From contig JAGZSY010000010.1 in assembly GCA_018380885.1 (NCBI GenBank), positions 1 through 64,000 of the forward strand: a stretch of DNA of 64,000 nt, read 5' to 3'. A program made the position numbers and the translations under genes. The notes under the pieces were generated by a model. It ran no database searches and was not told the DNA's origin. It saw only the letters and a program-made list of their open reading frames with translations. Below, piece after piece: positions 46,009-57,812 of the stretch; the first letter of the stretch is position 1; each line of letters begins with the position of its first letter. This DNA comes from Enterocloster asparagiformis (lineage in GTDB: Bacteria; Bacillota; Clostridia; Lachnospirales; Lachnospiraceae).

Positions 46009-46706
46009 TGGACCATCACATCCAGTGAAAGACCATCAATCCAGCTCACCATTTCCTCATGTGAGATATCACTGCTAAGCCGTTCCCCATCCAGCCAGGT
46101 TACATCCGAGGCTGCAAGGTCATGCAGATTTCGCGCGCTGGAGCCAATCCCGCTGCCTCCGGAAGTGCAGAATGGAACAATCGTCTTTCCGCCGAAATCG
46201 TAAGATTCCATGAAGGTATCGATGATACGCGGCGCTTCTCCCCACCAGATGGGATAGCCCAGAAAGATTGTTTGGTACTGGTCCATATTCTCCACACTGC
46301 CGGAGATTACAGGGCGGGTGCCTTCATCATTCTGTTCTCGGGTGCTCCGGCTGTTGTCGTCACTATAATTCAAATCCTCCGATGAATACGGGATTTCCGG
46401 TACGATTTCATATAAATCTCCCCCGGTAACTTCAGAGATGTATCCTGCCAGGGTCTTAGTAGTTCCCGTTGCGGAAAAATATGCGACCAGAATATCAGAA
46501 CCCGCTTCGTTGCTGGTTTCCTCCATAACGGAGGCGTTCTCCCCGCTGCCGCTCTGCAGAGGTTCCGTTTGCTGTACCTCGTTGCCGGTTTCCTGTGAAG
46601 AAGTTGGTGCCGTCGTGCCAGGAGCAGGCACACTGTCCTGACTGCCGCAGGCGGTCACAGCAAACGCCATGGAACAGGCCCAGATGAACGATAGTATTCT
46701 TTTCAT
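46005..46706 (-). CDS. Flavodoxin lipoprotein
   Basis: The 233-residue protein has a lipoprotein signal with VTACGS lipobox, a Ser/Thr/Glu-rich linker and a flavodoxin domain from about residue 72 (ILVAYFSATGTTKTLA, FLGYPIWWGEAP, FCTSGGSGIG). It should be anchored on the outer face of the membrane. It is the first structural gene after the MerR regulator and overlaps the next gene by ATGA-type coupling. An extracytoplasmic flavodoxin suggests electron transfer outside the cell membrane. Confidence 0.88.
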   Translation of the reverse strand: MKRILSFIWACSMAFAVTACGSQDSVPAPGTTAPTSSQETGNEVQQTEPLQSGSGENASVMEETSNEAGSDILVAYFSATGTTKTLAGYISEVTGGDLYEIVPEIPYSSEDLNYSDDNSRSTREQNDEGTRPVISGSVENMDQYQTIFLGYPIWWGEAPRIIDTFMESYDFGGKTIVPFCTSGGSGIGSSARNLHDLAASDVTWLDGERLSSDISHEEMVSWIDGLSLDVMVQ

Positions 46707-46732
46707 TGTAGAGTCCTCCTTCTCTTTGAACC

Positions 46733-47083
46733 TTACTTATGCGCTTTTTGAATTTTGTACCGCAAATAGTCCACGCGGTCTAACTGTTTCTGTTTAAAAT
46801 GGAGTTCGTCAAGAGTCGCTCCCCGTTTTTTGTTTAACATATCCAGCCGTTCTTTTTCAGTTGAATCCCCTTCCAGAAGAAGGCGCATATAGGACTCAAC
46901 CTCGCTGTTGTCAAACCCAACGTCATGGAGCGTCATAATCATACTAAGCCTTTGTATATCCTGGTCATCGTACTGCCATACCCCCATCACTTTCTTTACT
47001 TCATCACACAGCCCCCAGCTTTCATATTCCTTTAAAACTTCAACCGGAATATGATACCGTTCACTTGCTTCATTGATTGTCAT
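46733..47083 (-). CDS. MerR-family regulator of the flavodoxin cluster
   Basis: This 116-residue protein has a MerR-like winged helix (MTINEASERYHIPVEVLKEY, then VWQYDDQDIQRL) and a C-terminal coiled coil ending LDRVDYLRYKI. ATG 47083 follows GAGGTGG; an in-frame ATG at 47107 has no good site. A 17-bp-spaced promoter and a dyad at the start site precede it. A frameshifted paralogue lies at 41679. It probably controls the flavodoxin genes directly downstream. Confidence 0.85.
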   Translation of the reverse strand: MTINEASERYHIPVEVLKEYESWGLCDEVKKVMGVWQYDDQDIQRLSMIMTLHDVGFDNSEVESYMRLLLEGDSTEKERLDMLNKKRGATLDELHFKQKQLDRVDYLRYKIQKAHK

Positions 47084-47114
47084 AGTTCCACCTCGCTTTT
47101 TACTCATGAAAATA

Positions 47115-47139
47115 AGGGTGCTCCATTCAGGAACACCCT
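47115..47139. promoter_or_regulatory. Dyad at the MerR start site
   Basis: AGGGTG/CACCCT with inner TCC/GGA forms a dyad beginning just after the -10 box. It could act as an operator or as a weak terminator of the LysR gene upstream. Confidence 0.5.
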
Positions 47140-47140
47140 C

Positions 47141-47169
47141 ATCTTAATCCTTTTATGTTGTAATGTCTA
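47141..47169 (-). promoter_or_regulatory. Predicted promoter of the MerR-flavodoxin operon
   Basis: TAGACA (47164-47169) and TAAGAT (47141-47146) on the minus strand are separated by 17 bp, directly before the LysR stop codon. Confidence 0.6.
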
Positions 47170-47173
47170 ATGC

Positions 47174-48064
47174 CTATATTTTATCATCAGATATTACTTT
47201 TTCGTATTGCTTTAAAAACTTTATAAAGCTGCTGGCGGCAGGGGAAAAGACCTGCTCTTTTTTCCAGGCCAGGGCTGTACTGCTTTCAAGAGAAGGGTAC
47301 AGAGGAATAAAGCGCAGATGTTCAAACGTACAGTTCAGCTTAATTCCAAGCACGATACCCAAGCGATTCTCCGCAAGCATCGCTTCATTGTATAGCAGAT
47401 TACCGGTCGCAACAATTTTCACCTGGGTGTTTAAATCACCAAGCCATTTTCCAATACTGTTTTTCATAAATTCCCCTTTGGCAATGATTAACCGTCTGTC
47501 GATCAGATCCTCCGGCTGAATCCATTCCTTTTGTGCCAGGTCAGAATCCGCACATACCCAGGCTCCCCAACGTTCCTTTACCGGCATGGAAACAAAATCA
47601 TATTTACGGATGTCAATCGGTTCTGCCATCAATCCTATGTCCAAAAGCCCTCTTTCAATATGGTCATGGACATTTTCCGCATTTCCACTGTAAATTTCAT
47701 ACTGGACCAGAGGATGCTTCTCCGAAAAAGAAGAAATAATCTGAGCCAGTAATCTGGTGGCCTGAAACTCTCCGCTGCCAATACAAATTTTTCCAGTAAG
47801 TTCCTCGTCTCTCTGCAGCAGCTCCTGACGTGTTTTCTCTGCCATGGACAGCATTTCCTGCGCCCGGTGCTTCAGTATCATGCCAGATTCCGTTAGAATG
47901 ATATTATGATTACTTCTGGTAAAAAGCTCTACCCCCAGTTCTTCCTCTAACTGTGCAATCTGACGCGATAAGGTGGGCTGAGTAACATGGAGCATCTGTG
48001 CCGCCCTTGTAAAATTCTCCTCTCTGGCTACCGCCAGGAAATAATTCAACACCCGAAGTTCCAT
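47174..48064 (-). CDS. LysR-family regulator 1
   Basis: The 296-residue protein has the LysR helix-turn-helix (MELRVLNYFLAVAREENFTR, then QPTLSRQIAQLEEELG) and a two-lobed effector domain. ATG 48064 is preceded by GGAGGG. It follows the 6-phospho-beta-glucosidase gene on the same strand and precedes the MerR-flavodoxin operon. It is similar in its first 60 residues to the LysR at 51845. The target is unknown; a flavodoxin or glucoside link are both possible. Confidence 0.92.
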   Translation of the reverse strand: MELRVLNYFLAVAREENFTRAAQMLHVTQPTLSRQIAQLEEELGVELFTRSNHNIILTESGMILKHRAQEMLSMAEKTRQELLQRDEELTGKICIGSGEFQATRLLAQIISSFSEKHPLVQYEIYSGNAENVHDHIERGLLDIGLMAEPIDIRKYDFVSMPVKERWGAWVCADSDLAQKEWIQPEDLIDRRLIIAKGEFMKNSIGKWLGDLNTQVKIVATGNLLYNEAMLAENRLGIVLGIKLNCTFEHLRFIPLYPSLESSTALAWKKEQVFSPAASSFIKFLKQYEKVISDDKI

Positions 48065-48118
48065 GTTCCCGCCCTCCTTTTCATGTCATTATATCAGAAT
48101 ACAAAGCCTCTATCAATA

Positions 48119-51395
<3,277 letters not shown>

Positions 51396-51431
51396 ATGAC
51401 CCTCTCCCATCAATATAAGTATGAATCTCTC

Positions 51432-51686
51432 CTATAATTTGTCTTTGTTTGCTGTTTCAGACTGCTGCTTTAACTGATAAATCAGATAATCCAGGCAATC
51501 CAAGTTCCCTTGTCGCTCATGAATCTTATTTAGAAGAGCGCTCCGGTGTGCAGACAAAACTGATATTAATTCCTTCCTTTGTCCGTTATCATACGCCTCC
51601 AGAAATTGCTGTATCTTTTCAGGCGGATAACAGGAATCGGTTAGTGTCTGCGCCAAGTCCCTTCTATTAAGCGGTAAATATGACAT
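51432..51686 (-). CDS. Small MerR-like protein lacking the DNA-binding domain
   Basis: This 84-residue protein aligns by pattern with the C-terminal half of the MerR at 46733: both end in a coil like RSALLNKIHERQGNLDCLDY versus GATLDELHFKQKQLDRVDY. It has no helix-turn-helix. ATG 51686 follows AGAGGTG. It is the first gene of the PTS-GH1 operon, with its own promoter. It could be a gene remnant or a small regulator that pairs with another MerR. I do not know its function. Confidence 0.6.
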   Translation of the reverse strand: MSYLPLNRRDLAQTLTDSCYPPEKIQQFLEAYDNGQRKELISVLSAHRSALLNKIHERQGNLDCLDYLIYQLKQQSETANKDKL

Positions 51687-51705
51687 ATCCATCACCTCTG
51701 AAATC

Positions 51706-51735
51706 ATTGTAATAGAAAATTGTTGATATATCAAA
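51706..51735 (-). promoter_or_regulatory. Predicted promoter of the PTS-glucosidase operon
   Basis: TTGATA (51730-51735) and TACAAT (51706-51711) on the minus strand have an 18-bp spacer. The -35 box is part of the palindrome TTGATATATCAA (51724-51735). Confidence 0.65.
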
Positions 51736-51755
51736 TACTTGTATTTTATATCCAG

Positions 51756-51776
51756 ATATACTTGATAAGTATATCT
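51756..51776. promoter_or_regulatory. Perfect 9-bp-arm palindrome between divergent genes
   Basis: GATATACTT (51756-51764) and AAGTATATC (51768-51776) are exact inverted copies with a 3-nt centre. It lies between the PTS operon promoter and the divergent LysR gene and is a good candidate LysR site. Confidence 0.65.
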
Positions 51777-51844
51777 TTTTTTGATACTATCATACTATAA
51801 TCACTATAGCTTCAGGATATTTCGTGGAAGGAGCATACAAAATT

Positions 51845-52750
51845 ATGGAATTACGCACATTGAGCTACTTTTTGGCTGTTGCACGGGAAGGAAGTATTCT
51901 GGGAGCAGCCAATACTCTGCATTTGACACAGCCAAACTTATCCAGGCAGATGAAAGAGCTGGAGCTTGAAGTCGGCAAGCAGCTGTTTATCCGCAGTAAT
52001 CGGAATATTACCCTCACGGAAGACGGTATTTTACTGCGAAAACGCGCAGATGAGATTTTAACATTAGTCAGGAAAACGGAATCTGAATTGGCAAAAAGAG
52101 AGGAGGCCGTCAGCGGAGAGGTATATATTGGTTCCGGAGAATTCGACTCATTCCATTATTTCTCTACAGCCGCCAGACATCTGACAGAAAAACATCCCGA
52201 CATCTGTTTTCATATCTATAGCGGCAACAGCATGGAAATATTGGAACGGCTGGAAGCAGGGCTTCTTGATTTTGGTCTTCTGATTGAGCCGGTGGATGTG
52301 AATCAATACGATTTTCTCTATCAGCCTGCTGCGGAATCTTGTGGAGTCATTATGAGGAAAGACGATCCTCTTGCACAAAAAGATGCAATCTGCCCTGAGG
52401 ATTTACGGGGTCTTCCGCTCATAATGCCAAGACAGTTTATGGAATATGGATTCTTAACCAGATGGATTGGCGAAATGCCAGAGAAACTGAATATCATAGC
52501 CACAACAGATTTGCCCTATAATGCTACGATTATGGTTGCAGACGGAATGGGGTATTCTATCTGTATTGATTTTGATTTGTTTACTGGTACTTCTGACAGC
52601 AAATTGTGCTTTCGTCCTTTTAAGCCAGGACTAAACGCCGGGGTCTATATTGTCTGGAAAAAATACCAACCATTTTCAAAAGCAGCCCAGGCGTTTTTGG
52701 AACAGTTGAAAGAGGATATTGCCATATCAACTGATTTGGCAGGCAGTTAA
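51845..52750 (+). CDS. LysR-family regulator 2, divergent from the PTS operon
   Basis: The 301-residue protein has the LysR DNA-binding start (MELRTLSYFLAVAREGSILG, QPNLSRQMKELELEVG) and a full effector domain. ATG 51845 has GGAAGGAG upstream; a GTG at 51824 is possible but less likely. TATAAT at 51796-51801 suggests the promoter, with a weak -35. Divergence from the PTS-GH1 operon across a palindrome fits the usual LysR control of a neighbour. Confidence 0.9.
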   Translation: MELRTLSYFLAVAREGSILGAANTLHLTQPNLSRQMKELELEVGKQLFIRSNRNITLTEDGILLRKRADEILTLVRKTESELAKREEAVSGEVYIGSGEFDSFHYFSTAARHLTEKHPDICFHIYSGNSMEILERLEAGLLDFGLLIEPVDVNQYDFLYQPAAESCGVIMRKDDPLAQKDAICPEDLRGLPLIMPRQFMEYGFLTRWIGEMPEKLNIIATTDLPYNATIMVADGMGYSICIDFDLFTGTSDSKLCFRPFKPGLNAGVYIVWKKYQPFSKAAQAFLEQLKEDIAISTDLAGS

Positions 52751-52838
52751 AAATAGAACAGGAAATATTATCAATTTTACCTTCCTTCAAATCGCCTGAA
52801 CCCACAAATGGCATTCCCGCATAAGAATCCTCCTCAAA

Positions 52839-52876
52839 AAATCCTGTAAAAACATTTGTAGCTTTTTACAGGATTT
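52839..52876 (+). terminator. Terminator after LysR 2
   Basis: AAATCCTGTAAAAA (52839-52852) and TTTTTACAGGATTT (52863-52876) form a perfect 14-bp stem with a 10-nt loop and A/T tails, usable in both directions. Confidence 0.85.
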
Positions 52877-52893
52877 CCTATTAAAAAGAGAGC

Positions 52894-53039
52894 TCAATGC
52901 TCCAGCATATTTTCCACAAATATCCCATACCCCCTGGTCGAGTCCTGTATAAACACATGAGTCACCGCCCCAATCAGCTTCCCATCCTGTATAATCGGAC
53001 TTCTACTCACGATTGAGTCAAGTAAAGGACAACATTTTT
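52894..53039 (-). repeat. Duplicate of the spoIVB 3' end, copy B, plus 29-bp arm
   Basis: Bases 52894-53009 match the last 116 nt of spoIVB including its stop codon; the frame encodes [20 protein letters not shown] and the final ENMLEH. From 53010 the sequence leaves spoIVB and follows the same arm as copy A (GATTGAGTCAA to ACAACATTTTT). Copy B is more diverged from the intact gene than copy A but more complete. Confidence 0.85.
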
Positions 53040-53822
53040 ATAGTTCATCATTGAAAATATAATAACTCCCCTTCAATTTTCCCTTTTTAACTAATAGTCC
53101 AGCAATGACCAAACTATTTAATACTTTTAAAGCACGTGAATCTTTCACCTGCAATAAAGTTTGAACATCTTTATTTGTTATCCGTCCTGTTTCCTCCACA
53201 AAATTGAGGATTTTATTTTGTGTATCACTTAAATTATCCGTACTTTTCCGTACTCTTTCCCACTCTTGTTTTATCCTGAAAACGATACAGATTAATACGA
53301 AAATTTCCGCCCACCTCTAATAATTCAGGTTCTTTAAGTCCTTCTTCTTTACATCGCCTGATGATTCTTCGAATTCCGCTTCCCCAGTGCTCCATAATAT
53401 TCATATACGTAAACGCATACACCAATGCGCGATTTCTGGGTATAGAAATACCTTTCTTAATATCTTCAATTTTTAAGCTGCCAAAAAGCATTCCGGGAGA
53501 AGTCACTTCTACGCGGTCATCGTAAACAGCCACCTGGATACTGGACGGGTGAAGATAGCTACGATGAACGACAGCATTGCAAATCATCTCCCTGATGCAA
53601 TCTGTCGGTAATTCATAAACATCGTTCCTGTACAGTCCCTTAATCTCAGCTCCCATATTAATATTACGAAGTACATATTCATATGCTTCATTCAGTTGGT
53701 GGACAATATCTCCCCCATATTCTTTTCTGTCTATAAATACAGCACGATCAGAGCCTTTGAATACTCCACACTGGATTGTAACCTGAGGCATCAATTCCCC
53801 AGACATCAACAAGTAAGCATAC
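53038..53822 (-). pseudogene. Truncated AlbA/HATPase-type (Schlafen-like) regulator
   Basis: The minus strand encodes the C-terminal half of a large AlbA_2-domain, HATPase_c_4-like protein: FKGSDRAVFIDRKEY, CIREMICNAVVHRSY, PGMLFGSLKIEDIKKG, MEHWGSGIRRIIRRC. The N-terminal AlbA domain is missing, with a stop upstream. A frameshift after STEKYG moves the final winged helix (TQNKILNFVEETGRI to YYIFNDEL) into another frame. Such proteins are common cargo of mobile islands. Not functional as it stands. Confidence 0.8.
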
Positions 53823-54112
53823 TACATGTTTGTTGTTTCGTATATACGTTTTGTTGTAATGTAGAACGTCCTTTTCTGTGAATCGCATCTAGCTTTTATT
53901 CAATCTTATTTACTTGTTCATTTCTTACTCACTATGATCAAGAACTTCACAAATAACCTCTTTGATCTCTGCTTCTTGACTTTTCTGGAATTGTTATCTT
54001 CAACGTCTCCTTTTCAAACATTACAATTTCATATGCCATATCCCGCCACTCCGTCCGGGCTGCAACCGCTGGCACGCTTCGCGCACCATCGGTTGCGCGG
54101 CTTTCGCCGCAT
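53823..54112. other. Gene-free stretch beside spoIVB
   Basis: No supportable gene. The right part has GC-rich short inverted repeats such as GCGCA/TGCGC around 54081-54098. GTCCGGGC at 54053-54060 pairs with GCCCGGAC at 54178-54185 around the spoIVB terminator. Confidence 0.5.
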
Positions 54113-54177
54113 AGGACATAGCAAAAAGGAAGGCTTATGTGAGCAAGCTCCCAACGCCTTCCTTTTCACTATGTCCT
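54113..54177 (-). terminator. Terminator of spoIVB
   Basis: AAAAGGAAGGC and GCCTTCCTTTTT pair on the minus strand (54156-54166 with 54123-54134), and AGGACATA/TATGTCCT extends the stem outside. It lies just after the spoIVB stop. Confidence 0.8.
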
Positions 54178-54185
54178 GCCCGGAC

Positions 54186-55508
54186 TCAGTGCTCCAGCAT
54201 ATTCTCAATCAATATCCCATACCCTCTTGTACTATCCTGCAAAAACACATGCGTCACCGCCCCGGCCAGCTTCCCATCCTGTATAATCGGGCTACCGCTC
54301 ATCCCCTGCACTATCCCCCCAGTCAGGGCGATCAGGTCTGGGTCGGTGACTTTGATTACCATGCTTTTGTTCTTATGTCCGGAGTTGTAGTCCACCTTCT
54401 GAATCTCAATGTCGTAATCCCGCAATTCTCCGGAGACGCTGCTGCGGATTACGGCGGGGCCGGGTTTTACGTCCTGGCGGCAGGCGATCTCTATGGCGCC
54501 TTCCGGAAGCGCGGAGCCTTCCGCGTGCTCCTTTACCAGGGCCTCCATGCCGGTCTGACGCAGAAACGCTTCGTTTACATTTCCAAAAATGCCCTCTTCT
54601 GTGTTCTGCTTGATCTCGCCCATCAGGGAACCGGGGCCGTAGTAGATTACGCCGGAGAGCAGGCCCGGTTTGCCGATGGTTCCTTTCTCGATGCCCATAA
54701 TCTGCGTGGTGTACAGCTCCCCCTTGCTGGTCTCCACCAGGTCCCCGGTGTCGCTGTCGCTGATGCCGTGGCCCAGGGCGCCGAAGTTTCCGTTTAAATC
54801 CACATATGTGACGGTGCCGATTCCCTGAGTGTCGTCCCGCACCCAGGCGCCCAGCTTGTACTGCCCGTCCTCGGTCTTTACCGGGCTCACGCTGACGTCC
54901 ACCTGCTCGCCGCCCCGCCGGACCGAGACCACGGCCGGGTCGCCGCCCGCCTTGTTCACCGCGTCCATCAGATCCTCCTTGGTGTTCATGGGCTTTCCGT
55001 TGAACGCTTCAATGTAATCGCCAGACTTCAAAATACCATAGGCCGGCTCCACCTCCATGCCGTCCGCCGCCGTCAGCTTTCCTGTGCCGATGACCATGAT
55101 TCCGTCTGACTTCAGATAGATTCCGATGGGACAGCCGCAGGGCACCGCGTACCGGGTATCTACCACATCCACCTGTATGTCCTTGAATTTGATCAGACCG
55201 AAGAGCTTGAGTCCCACCTGATAGGAGCCCTGGTTCTCGGCATACATGGAAAATGGCTGCCTCCCGTTCACCGTAATCTGGTCTGCGGGTATGTTGCTCT
55301 TGTTTCCCAGCACCACCTCCTCGCTCTCGCTGGATAAGGTCGTGTTGATGGGAAGCGGGAAGGAAAACTGCTCCTTCTCATCCTGAACAATGCTGATCCG
55401 GTCCGGAATTGCGGTGTCCAGGTAGTACCAGGAATATCCCACGGTGACGGTAAGGGCCGCCCAGAAGATGCGGTTCAGCCACCGGTAAAAGGTCTTGTTT
55501 CCTCTCAA
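54186..55508 (-). CDS. spoIVB: Stage IV sporulation serine peptidase SpoIVB
   Basis: SpoIVB is secreted from the forespore and triggers activation of sigma-K processing in the mother cell. The 440-residue protein has an N-terminal membrane anchor (residues 13-27), a PDZ domain at about 120-190 and the S55 peptidase domain with His in GALGHGISD and Ser in GMSGSPI (402-408). The start is TTG 55508 with GGAGG upstream; no ATG fits. It ends the recN-spoIVB series but is not followed by spo0A. Two extra copies of its last 100 or so bases lie downstream in the same orientation. Confidence 0.96.
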   Translation of the reverse strand: MRGNKTFYRWLNRIFWAALTVTVGYSWYYLDTAIPDRISIVQDEKEQFSFPLPINTTLSSESEEVVLGNKSNIPADQITVNGRQPFSMYAENQGSYQVGLKLFGLIKFKDIQVDVVDTRYAVPCGCPIGIYLKSDGIMVIGTGKLTAADGMEVEPAYGILKSGDYIEAFNGKPMNTKEDLMDAVNKAGGDPAVVSVRRGGEQVDVSVSPVKTEDGQYKLGAWVRDDTQGIGTVTYVDLNGNFGALGHGISDSDTGDLVETSKGELYTTQIMGIEKGTIGKPGLLSGVIYYGPGSLMGEIKQNTEEGIFGNVNEAFLRQTGMEALVKEHAEGSALPEGAIEIACRQDVKPGPAVIRSSVSGELRDYDIEIQKVDYNSGHKNKSMVIKVTDPDLIALTGGIVQGMSGSPIIQDGKLAGAVTHVFLQDSTRGYGILIENMLEH

Positions 55509-55580
55509 TGTTCTTACCTCCTCGTCTTGTATTTTGTTGATTTTTTACACGGCGAGGCACTCTTTCGGCTCCTGAAAGGC

Positions 55581-55617
55581 AAAAAAGAAAGAAGCGGGTG
55601 TTTCGTGCCTCTTTCTT
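55581..55617 (-). terminator. Terminator of recN
   Basis: On the minus strand AAGAAAGAGGC pairs with GCTTCTTTCTT and is followed by six T. It lies between recN and spoIVB. Confidence 0.8.
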
Positions 55618-55649
55618 AGTATTATCCGATCTTCTGTTTTCAATCTGTT

Positions 55650-57308
55650 TTATTTTGTTCTGTCTGCCAAATCCTTCATCTCCTGCGCGTTTTTTAAAAC
55701 TGCGTCCGTGATCCTGGCTCCTCCCAAAAGGCGGGCCAGCTCCTGCACCGATTCCTCCCGCTCCAGGGCCCGGATGGTGGTGGCTGTGCGTCCCTCCGCG
55801 GCGGATTTTGCGATTTCAAAATGGCAGTCGGCCATGGCCGCGATCTGGGGCAAATGGGTGATGCAGATAACCTGGTGGGTCCTTCCGATATAGGAAAGCT
55901 TCTCCGACACCTTCTGGGCAGTGCGGCCGCTGATTCCGGTGTCAATCTCGTCGAAAATCAGGGTGGGAATGTCGTCGGTATCGGCCAGCACTGTCTTGAT
56001 GGCCAGCATGATCCTGGAAAGCTCGCCCCCGGACGCCACGTCGCTCAGCGGCTTTACCGGCTCGCCCGGGTTGGTGGAGATCAAAAACTGGGCCTCGTCA
56101 AAGCCCTGGGCCGTATAGTGGTCCAGCCTGGTAAACTCCATGGAAAAGGTCACATCCAGAAAATTCAAATCCAGCAGTCCCTTGCGTATGCTCTCCGTCA
56201 GCTTCCGGGACGCGGATTTTCTCACCTGGGATAATTGTGCGCAGAATTCCTCCAGATCATGCTTGGTTTTTTGCAATTTCCGCTCTGTCTCGGCTTTGCG
56301 CTCCTCAAAATTTTCCAGTTCGTCCAGTTTGCGCTTTTTTTCTTCCAATTTTAGGTAGATCGCTTCCACCGTGTTGCCGTACTTGGCCTGAAGCCCGTGG
56401 ATTAAGTCCAGGCGCTCCTCCACCTCCCGGAATCGCTCCTCGTCGAACTCCATGCCCTCCAGATAGGAGGCTGTCTCCCGGCCCGCGTCGCTTAAAATGG
56501 ACTCCGCGTCGTAGAGCTGGTCCCGGATACCGTTTAAGGTCTCATCGTAGGCGCAGGCCTGGTCCACCTCCTGGAGCGCTCTGGACAGCCAGTCGCCCTC
56601 CAGGGCCTGCTGTACGGCGGACAGGTTCTCCGCGATGCGGCGGCTGTGGCTGAAACGGCGGTATTGGGCCGTCAGCTCCTCCTCCTCTCCCTCCTTGAGG
56701 CCCGCGGACTCAATCTCCTCGATCTCAAAGCGCAGAAAATCTTTCTCCCTGATTCGGCTCTCCTCGTCAGCGCCAAATTTTTCCAGTTTTTCTCTGAGCT
56801 CCCGGTAGGCCTCGTAGGTTTTGGCCGTCTTTTCTTTTAAAGGCTGGGTTTTTCCCCTAACATAGGCGTCCAGAATTGCAAGATGCTTTGATTTATACAG
56901 AAGGGACTGGTGTTCATGCTGGCCGTGGATATCGATCAGCAGACCGGTGATCTGCCTCAGCCGGGCGGTGGTCACGGTCTCGTCGTTGATCCGGCTTACG
57001 CTGCGCGCCGGCATGATTTTCCGGGAAATGATAAACAGGCCGTTCTCATCCGGAACAGCGTCAAGGGCGGCCAGCGCTTTTAGCTTCTCCGGGGAATCCA
57101 CGGAGAACACCAGCTCCACATACGCGTAGGGCGCGCCCTGGCGGATGCTGTCACGGGGCGCTTTGCCGCCCAAGGCCATGCCTACGGAGCCGATGATGAT
57201 GGATTTTCCGGCGCCCGTCTCACCGGTGAGGATGTTTAAGCCCTGGCGGAACTCCACATCCGCTTTTTCGATCAGAGCCAGGTTCTTTACATGCAGTTCC
57301 AGTAACAT
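55650..57308 (-). CDS. recN: DNA repair ATPase RecN
   Basis: RecN is an SMC-like ATPase that tethers broken DNA ends for recombination. The 552-residue protein has Walker A GETGAGKS near residue 30, a long coiled coil in the middle, and the C-terminal signature LSRIMLAIK with Walker B LIFDEIDTGISG. ATG 57308 follows AGGGGGA. It sits between argR and spoIVB in the conserved Firmicutes order. Confidence 0.96.
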   Translation of the reverse strand: MLLELHVKNLALIEKADVEFRQGLNILTGETGAGKSIIIGSVGMALGGKAPRDSIRQGAPYAYVELVFSVDSPEKLKALAALDAVPDENGLFIISRKIMPARSVSRINDETVTTARLRQITGLLIDIHGQHEHQSLLYKSKHLAILDAYVRGKTQPLKEKTAKTYEAYRELREKLEKFGADEESRIREKDFLRFEIEEIESAGLKEGEEEELTAQYRRFSHSRRIAENLSAVQQALEGDWLSRALQEVDQACAYDETLNGIRDQLYDAESILSDAGRETASYLEGMEFDEERFREVEERLDLIHGLQAKYGNTVEAIYLKLEEKKRKLDELENFEERKAETERKLQKTKHDLEEFCAQLSQVRKSASRKLTESIRKGLLDLNFLDVTFSMEFTRLDHYTAQGFDEAQFLISTNPGEPVKPLSDVASGGELSRIMLAIKTVLADTDDIPTLIFDEIDTGISGRTAQKVSEKLSYIGRTHQVICITHLPQIAAMADCHFEIAKSAAEGRTATTIRALEREESVQELARLLGGARITDAVLKNAQEMKDLADRTK

Positions 57309-57344
57309 TCAGATCCCCCTTTTTTGCGGGCCGGAGGTTTTTGG

Positions 57345-57797
57345 TTAACCCTCCACCATCTTCTTGATCTTTTCCATTACAATAATGGTGTCGTCCACGC
57401 TGCGGATGGCGCACATGATCGTGTCGTCCCCGGCGATACAGCCCACGATCTCATGGAAGTGAATGGCATCCAGGGCGGCGGCCACTGCCATGGCCATTCC
57501 GGACACGGTCTTGATCACCAGCATGTTCTGGGCCATATCCATGGACATAAAGCCGTCCTTTAAAATGCGGATGAATTTGGCGGCCGATGTCCCCTTGGGG
57601 CCCTCCAGCACCACATAGCGCTGGCGGCCGCTGTCCGCCTGGATCTTCGTCAGCTTCAGCTCCCTGATATCCCTGGACACGGTGGCCTGGGTCACGTTAA
57701 AGCCCGCCTCGTTCAGCTTTTCCGCCAGCTCCTCCTGGGTCTCAATCTCATACTTGCCGATCAGCTCCACGATTTTGCTGTGCCGTTCTACTTTCAT
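57345..57797 (-). CDS. argR: Arginine repressor ArgR
   Basis: This 150-residue regulator controls arginine metabolism. It has an N-terminal winged helix (ELAEKLNEAGFNVTQATVSRD) and a C-terminal hexamerisation domain with the arginine-binding GCIAGDDTIM motif. It lies between nadK and recN as in other Firmicutes. No ARG box was identified in this window. Confidence 0.96.
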   Translation of the reverse strand: MKVERHSKIVELIGKYEIETQEELAEKLNEAGFNVTQATVSRDIRELKLTKIQADSGRQRYVVLEGPKGTSAAKFIRILKDGFMSMDMAQNMLVIKTVSGMAMAVAAALDAIHFHEIVGCIAGDDTIMCAIRSVDDTIIVMEKIKKMVEG

Positions 57798-57812
57798 AAT
57801 GTTTGTCTCCTC

